Counted from the stretch's first letter, positions 1 to 5,382 are shown. The stretch: DNA of 5,384 nt from Hyphomonadaceae bacterium (GCA_030696545.1 JAUYSA010000080.1:1-5384); one strand, 5' to 3'. Notes: a model not told the origin generated them from the sequence alone. A program made the numbers and translations.

Positions 1-283
1 ACATCGCCCGCGCCTCGTCCGCGAATTTCTCGCCGACATAGTCATGGGTCGTAGCAATGTGCTGGCGGATTTCCGCAGCCGCCTGCGCCGCCACAACCTC
101 GGCCGGCACGGCCCTGTCCGATGAGCGCACCATCGGCGCCATGATCTGCTTCTTCACCTCGGTCGAGCCGCACACCGGGCATTCGACCAGCTTCTTCTTG
201 CGCTGGACGTCATACGCTTTCGAGTTCGAGAACCACGCCTCGAACTCATGCTCCCCCACACAGGCGAGAGAATAGCGGATCAC
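1..283 (-). CDS. DUF1178 family zinc-ribbon-like protein (3' end cut off by window)
   Basis: This is the first 94 codons of a small protein; the rest lies beyond the left edge. The GTG start at 283 is preceded by GAAGGGA at 300-294, and the frame is blocked upstream by the grxC stop codon. The N-terminus reads IRYSLACVGEHEFEAWF, followed by a CPVCGS knuckle at residues 35-40, an IMAPMV segment at 47-52 and HDYVGEKFADEARAM at 80-94. This is the DUF1178 pattern: an early Cys and His, then CPxCG, then MAP. Family members are usually about 145-165 residues, so roughly the last third is missing. The early Cys8/His12 and the CPVC pair could bind a metal, but this is inference and the biochemical role of the family is not established. 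It lies 21 bases after grxC and probably shares its transcript. Confidence 0.88.
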   Translation of the reverse strand, partial: MIRYSLACVGEHEFEAWFSNSKAYDVQRKKKLVECPVCGSTEVKKQIMAPMVRSSDRAVPAEVVAAQAAAEIRQHIATTHDYVGEKFADEARAM

Positions 284-293
284 GTCAGTTGTT

Positions 294-300
294 TCCCTTC
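294..300 (-). promoter_or_regulatory. Ribosome binding site for the DUF1178 gene
   Basis: GAAGGGA on the minus strand lies 10 bases before the GTG at 283. It sits in the 21-base gap after the grxC stop and supports GTG as the start codon, because no ATG or TTG is available between the grxC stop and this GTG. Confidence 0.6.
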
Positions 301-304
301 CGGC

Positions 305-574
305 TCAAGCCGTAGCCGTTTCGGCCAGCAGCGGATCGAGCCTGCCGATACGGTCGAGGTCGTGGATGTCATCCGAACCACCGACATGGCGCCCGTTGAT
401 GAAGATCTGCGGATAGGTCGTGCCATGGCTGCGCTGGATCATCTCGCGGCGCTTGTCCGGATCATCGCCCGCGCGATACTCGATCACCTTGGCGCCCTTG
501 GACTCCAGCAAGGATTTCGCACGGGTGCAGTATCCGCAATAATCCCGGGTGTAGATTTCAACACGCGCCGACAC
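305..574 (-). CDS. grxC: Glutaredoxin 3 (GrxC-type, CGYC active site)
   Basis: This encodes a cytoplasmic thiol-disulfide oxidoreductase that uses glutathione to reduce protein disulfides and glutathionylated proteins. From the GTG at 574 the product is 89 residues, close to the 80-90 usual for bacterial Grx3. It begins VSARVEIYTRDYCGYC, so the active site is the dithiol CGYC, where the E. coli enzyme has CPYC. The conserved TTYPQIFINGRHVGGSDD segment supplies the cis-proline (TYPQ) and the GG-SDD glutathione-binding loop. The open frame continues upstream to a TTG at 607, but AGGAG at 585-581, six bases before the GTG, marks GTG as the better start. It lies 99 bases after comF and 21 bases before the DUF1178 gene. 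The family call is secure; its particular protein targets cannot be read from sequence. Confidence 0.95.
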   Translation of the reverse strand: MSARVEIYTRDYCGYCTRAKSLLESKGAKVIEYRAGDDPDKRREMIQRSHGTTYPQIFINGRHVGGSDDIHDLDRIGRLDPLLAETATA

Positions 575-580
575 CGGCAA

Positions 581-585
581 CTCCT
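581..585 (-). promoter_or_regulatory. Ribosome binding site that sets the grxC GTG start
   Basis: A perfect AGGAG lies six bases upstream of the GTG at 574. It is the last unit of a short direct repeat at 600-581 on the minus strand, in which CAGGT-like units recur every six bases or so. It favours the GTG over the TTG at 607, which would add 11 residues not expected in Grx3. Confidence 0.7.
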
Positions 586-652
586 GACCTGAACCTGACC
601 CAGCCAAACCTGCGCGGAGAGGCTGAACAACAACCGAATAACAGAGCGGTTA

Positions 653-664
653 GACTCTGGAATC
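653..664. promoter_or_regulatory. Pair of GANTC sites in the comF-grxC gap (possible CcrM methylation sites)
   Basis: GACTC at 653-657 and GAATC at 660-664 lie seven bases apart at the 5' side of the 99-base gap between comF and grxC. In Caulobacter and relatives, GANTC is methylated by the cell-cycle enzyme CcrM, and such sites in promoters can time transcription. The gap also contains the most AT-rich stretch of the left block, so a grxC promoter here is possible. I could not find a convincing pair of -35 and -10 boxes. The sites are seen directly; any regulatory role is inference and they may be chance. Confidence 0.3.
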
Positions 665-673
665 GTTCCAAAA

Positions 674-1468
674 CTATATGGGCGCCGCCCGTGGGCCCGC
701 AACACGGGCCAGTGTGACAACATCGACGCATGCCGCTCCGGCACGCCGCAGCGCCCGTGTACAGGCTTCCGCAGTGGCGCCGGTGGTCAAAACATCATCG
801 ACCAGCAAGATTTTCTGATCCTTCACCAGCCGCTCGCGCGAGCGGCGCACCTTGAACGCGCCCTGCACATTCCGCCGCCGTCCGTCTGCCGAAAGCCCGC
901 CCTGGATCGGCGTGGCCTTCACTCGCTTCAGCGCATCGACGGAAAGCTTCACCCCGCTCGACCGGGACAGCGCTGCCGCCAGCCAGGCCGACTGGTTGAA
1001 CCCGCGCCGAACCAATCTGAAATAATGCAGCGGCACCGGCACGATCAGGTCGGCGTCGCTGAGCAGATCCCGCCCCGCGCTTGCCATCCAGCCGCCCAGC
1101 ACGGAAAGCCCGTCGCGCCGTCCCTGGTATTTCAGTCCCAGCACCAGGTCCCGCGAGACGTCGCCATAGACCAGCGCCGCCCGCGCCCGGTCATAGACAG
1201 GCGGATGCGCCAGGCACGCCCCGCATTCCTGCGCCTCATCCACCGCGATCTCGAAAGGCGACCCGCACCGGGCGCACAGGGGATCAGACAGGAATTGCAG
1301 CTTAGCCCACAGCTCCGGCTCCAGCGCGCCCGGCCCTGCCACCTCGCGATTGGTGATCAGCGACCGCTGCGGCCAGATCAGCCCGGCCAGTCCGGCCCCA
1401 GGGCGCTTCCGGCGAGCCTTATCTTTTCGACGCGAAGTCGCTACATAGTCCGGCGATGACTGGTCCAA
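674..1468 (-). CDS. comF: ComF family phosphoribosyltransferase-like protein with a degenerate first zinc ribbon
   Basis: This is a ComF/GntX family protein: an N-terminal zinc ribbon followed by a type I phosphoribosyltransferase fold. ComF is needed for DNA uptake in transformable species, probably on the cytoplasmic side, but it is also widespread in bacteria not known to be transformable. From the TTG at 1468 the product is 264 residues. In order it has a ribbon with DPLCARCGSPF and ECGACL (minus strand, about 1282-1210), the VPVPLHYFRLVRRGFNQS motif (about 1039-986) and the PRPP-binding motif ILLVDDVLTTGAT (811-773). The usual first ribbon, PxRCxxC plus a second Cys pair, reads PQRSLIT and EPELW, so its cysteines are gone. 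The start is uncertain: TTG 1468 has a good ribosome site but overlaps the divergent methyltransferase by 13 bases; ATG 1534 overlaps by 79; GTG 1342 would remove part of the domain. The family call is firm and the start is not. Confidence 0.92.
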   Translation of the reverse strand: MDQSSPDYVATSRRKDKARRKRPGAGLAGLIWPQRSLITNREVAGPGALEPELWAKLQFLSDPLCARCGSPFEIAVDEAQECGACLAHPPVYDRARAALVYGDVSRDLVLGLKYQGRRDGLSVLGGWMASAGRDLLSDADLIVPVPLHYFRLVRRGFNQSAWLAAALSRSSGVKLSVDALKRVKATPIQGGLSADGRRRNVQGAFKVRRSRERLVKDQKILLVDDVLTTGATAEACTRALRRAGAACVDVVTLARVAGPRAAPI

Positions 1469-2385
1469 CCCCCGCTCCCCCCGCAGATCACATGCGGATA
1501 TTCGACCGCGCCCTTCACGCCCAGAGGCGTGCACGGGCGGCGGCCAGCTATGCCGAGTATTCTTTCCTGAAACAGGCAGCGGCGGAAGACATTGCTTTGC
1601 GGCTTGAGACGATCAATCGCCGTTTCGACCGCGCTCTCGACCTAGGCGCCCATGACGGCACGCTGGCGCGCGTCCTGCGGGCTGATCCCTTAGCTAACAG
1701 CCGCATCAGCGAGATCGTCTCTGCCGACCTCTCCCCCGCCTTCGGTCATCAGGTGGCCGACGAGGAAGCGCTGCCCTTTCCGGAACAGTCCTTCGACCTG
1801 ATCGTGTCGGCGCTGTCGCTGCACTGGGTCAACGACCTGCCCGGCGCGCTGATCCAGATCCGGCGGGTGCTGAAGCCCGACGGCCTCTTCATTGCCACCG
1901 TGCTGGGCGGACGTACGCTCACCGAACTGCGCCAGTCGCTGCTGGCGGCCGAAGACGAAATTCGTGGCGGAGCCGCCAATCGCGTGTCGCCCATGCTGGA
2001 TGTGATCGACGCCGCCGGCCTGCTCCAGCGCACGCAATTCGCCATGCCGGTGGCCGACAACGACCTGCGCACCGTGCGCTATGCCCATCCGCTCAAGCTG
2101 CTGGCCGACCTGCGCGGCATGGGCGAGACGGCGGCCTTCGCCAACCGCTCCAACCCGGCGCTGACGCGCGGCATCCTCATGCGGGCGATGGAAATCTACG
2201 CGCAACGCTTCTCAGACGCTGATGGCCGCATTCGCGCGACGTTCGAGTTCGTAACCCTGTCGGGATGGGCGCCAGGGCCTGACCAGCCGAAAGCCAAGCG
2301 TCCAGGCAGCGCAACCATGCGTCTGGCCGATGCGCTCGGTGTGAAGGAACAAACCGCCGGCGAGAAGACTGGCCCTAAAGGTTAG
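1456..2385 (+). CDS. Class I SAM-dependent methyltransferase-fold protein, BioC-like / NDUFAF5 family
   Basis: This 309-residue protein has a Rossmann-type SAM-binding fold. It opens with IFDRALHAQRRARAAASY (residues 15-32), a signature of alphaproteobacterial and mitochondrial NDUFAF5 relatives. Motif I is ALDLGAHDGTLAR (60-72), where many relatives have LGCHTG. Asp91 in SADLS is placed to bind the SAM ribose. FDLIVSALSLHWVNDLPG (113-130) and RRVLKPDGLFIATVLGG (136-152) form motifs II and III. The C-terminal SGWAP...KRPGSATMRLADALG (269-295) is typical of this group rather than of true BioC. Human NDUFAF5 hydroxylates an arginine of the complex I subunit NDUFS7 during assembly, so the bacterial protein may act on NuoB; that is inference, and a malonyl-ACP methyltransferase role in biotin synthesis is the alternative. 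No strong ribosome site precedes ATG 1456; ATG 1492 is a second option. It is alone on its strand, divergent from comF and overlapping flp by four bases tail to tail. Confidence 0.9.
   Translation: MTGPTPAPPADHMRIFDRALHAQRRARAAASYAEYSFLKQAAAEDIALRLETINRRFDRALDLGAHDGTLARVLRADPLANSRISEIVSADLSPAFGHQVADEEALPFPEQSFDLIVSALSLHWVNDLPGALIQIRRVLKPDGLFIATVLGGRTLTELRQSLLAAEDEIRGGAANRVSPMLDVIDAAGLLQRTQFAMPVADNDLRTVRYAHPLKLLADLRGMGETAAFANRSNPALTRGILMRAMEIYAQRFSDADGRIRATFEFVTLSGWAPGPDQPKAKRPGSATMRLADALGVKEQTAGEKTGPKG
1475..1482 (-). promoter_or_regulatory. Candidate ribosome binding site for comF at TTG 1468
   Basis: GGGGGGAG on the minus strand lies six bases before the TTG at 1468. It falls inside codons 7-9 of the divergent methyltransferase, so both 5' ends would share the same DNA. 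It is the best support for any comF start, but a G-rich run in GC-rich DNA can arise by chance or from Pro codons on the other strand. Confidence 0.4.
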
Positions 2386-2558
2386 GCGCCAAAGCCGCTC
2401 GTCTTGAGCTCGTTGAACGAGTCGTTTGTCTGCGTGCCGATCGTTGACGCGCCGCCGACGATGGCGATGCAGATAATGCCCGCAATCAGCGCGTACTCGA
2501 TAGCCGTCGCGCCTGAGCGATCGGCAAGGACCCGAAGAATTTTCTGAACCGTTTTCAT
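2382..2558 (-). CDS. flp: Flp/Fap-type IVb prepilin
   Basis: This 58-residue protein is a Flp family pilin precursor, the subunit of Tad (tight adherence) pili. The leader is MKTVQKILRVLADRSG, 16 residues and basic, followed by the processing site G/ATAIEY, in which the conserved Glu5 and Tyr6 of the mature pilin are present. The hydrophobic helix ALIAGIICIAIVGGASTIG follows, then a short polar tail ending in SGFGA. A TadV/CpaA-type prepilin peptidase would cut after Gly16, leaving a 42-residue mature subunit. The ATG at 2558 is favoured over an upstream GTG-type extension because it overlaps the mutT stop as ATGA and has AGG six bases before it. Its stop overlaps the convergent methyltransferase stop. 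No other tad/cpa gene is in the window, so this may be an extra pilin copy or a minor pilin whose export machinery lies elsewhere. Confidence 0.9.
   Translation of the reverse strand: MKTVQKILRVLADRSGATAIEYALIAGIICIAIVGGASTIGTQTNDSFNELKTSGFGA
2555..2558 (-). other. ATGA stop/start overlap joining mutT and flp
   Basis: On the minus strand the four bases ATGA hold both the flp start (ATG, 2558-2556) and the mutT stop (TGA, 2557-2555). Such overlaps usually mean the second gene is translated by ribosomes that have just finished the first, so flp output should follow mutT translation. Confidence 0.8.
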
Positions 2559-2989
2559 GCGTGACCTGCCTTCGACCAATCTATGAATTGCTCGAACAGG
2601 GGCACGTCAGCCTCAGGCGCCGGATAGCTCCTGATCTCCGCGGCTGACACCCATGCGAGCTGCTGCCCCTCCCGGGCCTCAGCCTCGCCTTCCCAGCGCC
2701 GGATCAGAAAGACCGGCATGAGCAGGTGAAACTTTTCATAGGCATACGAAGCAAAGGAAAACGCCTGCATGTCTGCTTCGGCCACGACGACGCCCAGCTC
2801 TTCCTTCAGTTCGCGCGCGAGCGCTCCCTGAGGGATTTCACCGGCTTCGACCTTGCCGCCTGGGAATTCCCAGAGACCCGCCATCGCTTTTCCCTTGGGC
2901 CGCTGCGCAAGCAGCAAACGCCCGTCACTTCGCACCAACGCCGCCGCAGCTACGAGAACCAACGGTCTTGCGTGAGACTGTTCTGTCAT
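2555..2989 (-). CDS. mutT: MutT-like Nudix hydrolase (probable 8-oxo-dGTP diphosphatase)
   Basis: This 144-residue protein carries a complete Nudix box at residues 45-67: G-KVEAG-E, seven residues, then RELKEELGV, matching GX5EX7REUXEEXGU with the metal-binding glutamates Glu60, Glu63 and Glu64. It is preceded by LLAQRPKGKAMAGLWEFPGG, the MutT-type substrate-facing segment also found in the C-terminal domain of MutY. The likely reaction is hydrolysis of 8-oxo-dGTP to the monophosphate, which prevents A to C transversions. The length is a little above the 129 residues of E. coli MutT. The start is ATG 2989, 30 bases after the argJ stop, with no clear ribosome site, so translation may depend on the upstream gene. 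A different nucleotide substrate is possible within this broad family. Confidence 0.9.
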   Translation of the reverse strand: MTEQSHARPLVLVAAAALVRSDGRLLLAQRPKGKAMAGLWEFPGGKVEAGEIPQGALARELKEELGVVVAEADMQAFSFASYAYEKFHLLMPVFLIRRWEGEAEAREGQQLAWVSAAEIRSYPAPEADVPLFEQFIDWSKAGHA

Positions 2990-3019
2990 GGCGAGGTGAA
3001 TTTCAGGTTCAAGCGGCGA

Positions 3020-4261
3020 TCAACTTCTGTAGGCGCCGTTTATTTTCACGTAACCATCGGTGAAATCACAGGTCCATACCCGCGCCTGTCCATGGCCAAC
3101 GCCGACATTGACTCGGATGAAAACCTCCTGTCCCGAAACGGCACGGGTGGCTTTTTCTTCCGAATACTCCGGCGACCGGGCCCCATCCCGCGCCACGAGA
3201 TGATCGCCGAACCACAGCGTCAGGCGGTCACGCTCGACCGGCTCGGCCGTCTTGCCCACGGCCATGACCACCCGGCCCCAGTTGGCGTCGCTCGCCGCGA
3301 TCGCTGTTTTCACAAGCGGTGAATTTGCGATCGAGCAAGCGATCACCTTGGCCGAGGCATCGCTCGCCGCGCCTTCCACTGTGATCTCGATGATCTTCGA
3401 GGCGCCTTCTCCATCGCGCACGATCTGCGTGGCAAGGTCGAGCAACACCCGATGCATCGCCTCGACGAAAACCGCCAGTCGCGGATCGTCAGGATTGTCG
3501 ATCGGCTCGCCCCCAGCGGCGCCTGTCGCAAAGAACAGCAGCGTGTCAGACGTCGACGTGTCGCTATCCACTGTGATGCAGTTGTAGGTCAGGTCGCCCA
3601 GTTTCGAGATCAGCGCCTGGCAAACCTTTGGCCCCAAGGCAGCGTCCGTGAACAGGTAGTTCAGCGTCGTCGCCATGTTCGGCTGGATCATGCCCGAGCC
3701 CTTGGCCACGCCCACGATCGCGACATTGCGCCGGTTAAGGTCGACGATTTCCCCCGCCGCCTTGGCGAACGTGTCCGTCGTGCGAATGCAGTTGGCGACC
3801 TTCTCCCAGTCCGGCGCGTCCAGCTTCTCCCAAACCTGTTCTACGCCCCCGGAGACGATATGTGCGGGCAATGGCTCGCCGATCACGCCCGTCGCCGAGA
3901 CGAACACTTCATGGGCTTCGCAACCTGCCTTCTTGACCGCCGATGCAACAGTCGCGCGGTTCTTGGCGATGCCGGCGGCGCCCGTGAAAGCGTTGGAATT
4001 GCCGGTGTTCACCACCAGCACCCGCGCCCTGCCCCCGCCGGCCTTCAGCGCCTCGCGGCACCAGTCCACATCATCCGACCGCGTAGAGGAGTTGGTGAAA
4101 ATCCCGCCGACCGATGCACCATTGGGGAAGTGAACCACCAGCAGATCATCACGCACCTTGCCTTTGTACAGGCCAAGCGAATGGGTGGTCAGCTCCACGC
4201 CGCCGACCTTCGGCAGGACCGGAAAACGCTCGGGCGCGAGCGGGGATACGGGCAAATCCAT
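3020..4261 (-). CDS. argJ: Glutamate N-acetyltransferase / ornithine acetyltransferase ArgJ
   Basis: ArgJ transfers the acetyl group of N-acetylornithine to glutamate, recycling it in arginine biosynthesis; bifunctional forms also use acetyl-CoA for the first step. From ATG 4261 the product is 413 residues, normal for the family. Visible marks are SPLAPERFP near the N-terminus, VLVVNTGNSNAFTG, SATGVIGEPLP (the Thr-Gly oxyanion pair), RTTDTFAK, and KGSGMIQPNMATTLNYLFTDA. The last contains the self-cleavage site between Ala and Thr in NMA/TTL; the new N-terminal Thr is the catalytic nucleophile and the cut yields beta and alpha chains. The C-terminus ends in WTCDFTDGYVKINGAYRS, close to the usual INADYRS ending. 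A TTG at 4273 is an alternative start but adds only four residues. It lies 29 bases after the parvulin gene and 30 before mutT. Mono- or bifunctional activity cannot be told from sequence. Confidence 0.97.
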   Translation of the reverse strand: MDLPVSPLAPERFPVLPKVGGVELTTHSLGLYKGKVRDDLLVVHFPNGASVGGIFTNSSTRSDDVDWCREALKAGGGRARVLVVNTGNSNAFTGAAGIAKNRATVASAVKKAGCEAHEVFVSATGVIGEPLPAHIVSGGVEQVWEKLDAPDWEKVANCIRTTDTFAKAAGEIVDLNRRNVAIVGVAKGSGMIQPNMATTLNYLFTDAALGPKVCQALISKLGDLTYNCITVDSDTSTSDTLLFFATGAAGGEPIDNPDDPRLAVFVEAMHRVLLDLATQIVRDGEGASKIIEITVEGAASDASAKVIACSIANSPLVKTAIAASDANWGRVVMAVGKTAEPVERDRLTLWFGDHLVARDGARSPEYSEEKATRAVSGQEVFIRVNVGVGHGQARVWTCDFTDGYVKINGAYRS

Positions 4262-4290
4262 ATTGCTGGCCAAGGCGCGGAGACTTTCTT

Positions 4291-5382
4291 CTACTGCGAA
4301 GGTGGCGAGGTAGGCGGCGCGGCAGGCGTCGTCGCGGGGGCGGCCGGTGTTGTCGGCGCCGGAGCGGGCGGCGCTGGCGCAACCGTCGCTGGCGTTGTCA
4401 CCGCGGGAGCTGGCGTCGTTGCTTCAGGCGGCGGCGCCACAGGCGCGGCCGGTGCGGGCGTTACCGTCGGCGCAGGCTTCGGTTCTTCCGGGGCATCCAG
4501 TCGTGAATTGCGCGGGCTGGTCTTCTTGCTGATCTCCGCCTCGCTGCGCAAACGTTTGAGAATTTCCTCGAGCTGCGTCCGCCGCAGGAACTGCACGATC
4601 GGCCCGCGCAGTTCCTCGATCGATGGCGGCTGCTCCTTGCGCACTTCATCAATCTTCACGACGTGCCAGCCCATCTGGTCCTCGAAGGGCCGGGAGATAC
4701 CGCCGCTGGGCGTCTCGCGGATCACCTTGGCGAATTCCGGCGTGGCGTCCTCAGCGTTCATGTAACCAAGATCGCCGCCATCCATTCGCGTCGCCTGGTC
4801 GGTCGAACGCTTCGAGGCGAGAACCGCAAAATCCGCCCCGGCCTTCAGCTCGGCCACTAACTTGTCGATTGCGTCTTTCGTAGGCGCCAGTATGTGGCGA
4901 ACGTGCGCCTCGTCATCCAGCACCAGAAGCTGGACCTGCGCTTCGTACATCTTGCGGATCGCGGCCTCGTCCACCTGCTCGTCGGCGACGTGCTCCAGCA
5001 GGATATTGCCGAGGATGCTGTCGCGCGCGGTCAACAGGCGGTGGCGAGCCTCGGGTTCCTCATCCAGCCCCCGGCTGAGCGCCTCCATGGCGAGCAGCTT
5101 GATCTCGATAAGCTGGTCCAGGATTTCATTGAATTCGGCGCTCTCGGGTTCCAGCGTCTCGCCTTCGCGGACCAGGCCCTTCATCCGGGCCTCCATCTCG
5201 ACATCCGAGACGTAGATGATCTGGCCGTTAACCGTTGCCGCCTCGGCAGAGGGGTCGGCGCTGGCGGCTTCCCTTTCGGCAGGCGCCTGCTCCTCGCCGC
5301 ACCCTGCCAAAGTCAGGGGCAGGGTCAGGCAGGCAAGCAGGGCGGCCGCTGCGGCGCCGCTGAGACGTGTCCCAAAAGCCAT
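4291..5382 (-). CDS. Parvulin-type peptidylprolyl isomerase lipoprotein with Ala/Pro/Thr-rich C-terminal tail
   Basis: This 363-residue protein is a SurA/PpiC-like folding factor predicted to act in the periplasm. It has a signal peptide with an alanine/leucine core (residues 9-26) and the lipobox LAGC, making Cys28 the acylated residue; Gly29 does not suggest inner-membrane retention by the enterobacterial +2 rule. VNGQIIYVSDVEMEARM (51-67) begins a helical SurA_N-like chaperone region extending to about 150. The parvulin domain spans about 159-247, with HVRHIL, GGDLGYM, and PFEDQMGWHVVKI; His163 and His240 match conserved active-site histidines. A charged stretch to about 295 leads to a 68-residue tail made almost only of Ala, Pro and Thr. 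ATG 5382 is two bases from the window edge, so the upstream signals are not visible and a longer start cannot be excluded. It heads the block with argJ and mutT. Confidence 0.9.
   Translation of the reverse strand: MAFGTRLSGAAAAALLACLTLPLTLAGCGEEQAPAEREAASADPSAEAATVNGQIIYVSDVEMEARMKGLVREGETLEPESAEFNEILDQLIEIKLLAMEALSRGLDEEPEARHRLLTARDSILGNILLEHVADEQVDEAAIRKMYEAQVQLLVLDDEAHVRHILAPTKDAIDKLVAELKAGADFAVLASKRSTDQATRMDGGDLGYMNAEDATPEFAKVIRETPSGGISRPFEDQMGWHVVKIDEVRKEQPPSIEELRGPIVQFLRRTQLEEILKRLRSEAEISKKTSPRNSRLDAPEEPKPAPTVTPAPAAPVAPPPEATTPAPAVTTPATVAPAPPAPAPTTPAAPATTPAAPPTSPPSQ
4294..4497 (-). repeat. Low-complexity Ala/Pro/Thr tail of the parvulin lipoprotein
   Basis: Residues 296-363 of the isomerase are almost entirely Ala, Pro and Thr with some Val and Ser. 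TTPA occurs four times, at residues 322, 329, 344 and 351, so two pairs are each spaced by seven residues, which suggests expansion by short duplications. The DNA is G-rich on the plus strand. The tail is probably unstructured and extended; a spacer or wall-contacting role is inference. Confidence 0.8.

Noticed and set aside
57..592. Plus-strand open frames opposite DUF1178 and grxC
   Set aside because: Both are antisense to genes with clear conserved motifs, and neither encodes a recognisable protein.
575..673. Rho-independent terminator or sigma-70 promoter in the comF-grxC gap
   Set aside because: Only weak stems of about five pairs without a T tract, and no -35/-10 pair with acceptable spacing, could be found by eye.
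1025..1459. Plus-strand open frame of 144 codons inside comF
   Set aside because: It is antisense to the conserved ComF ribbon and phosphoribosyltransferase segments, and its protein shows no recognisable motif.
1690..2205. Minus-strand open frame of 171 codons inside the methyltransferase
   Set aside because: Its His/Gln/Arg-rich composition is typical of antisense frames in GC-rich genes, and the plus-strand gene has clear SAM-binding motifs.
2409..2421. Small hairpin CTCGT-TGA-ACGAG as a terminator for the methyltransferase
   Set aside because: The stem is only five base pairs, lies inside flp, and is not followed by a run of T on the plus strand.
2726..3322. Plus-strand open frame of 198 codons across mutT and argJ
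   Set aside because: It spans the boundary of two firm minus-strand genes and has no family signature; a shadow frame.
4294..4497. G-quadruplex or regulatory G-rich element on the plus strand
   Set aside because: The G-rich composition is explained by Ala and Pro codons on the coding strand, and runs of three or more G are not regularly spaced.
4114..4506. Plus-strand open frame encoding a very Arg-rich protein
   Set aside because: The Arg-rich composition comes from reading the G-rich antisense of the Ala/Pro tail in another frame; no family resemblance.
3452..4765. A 437-codon plus-strand open frame antisense to argJ and the isomerase, Gly/Ala-rich near its end
   Set aside because: It is a shadow of two well-supported minus-strand genes. 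Its Gly/Ala/Val stretch is just the reverse complement of the Pro/Ala/Thr tail codons, and no domain is recognisable.
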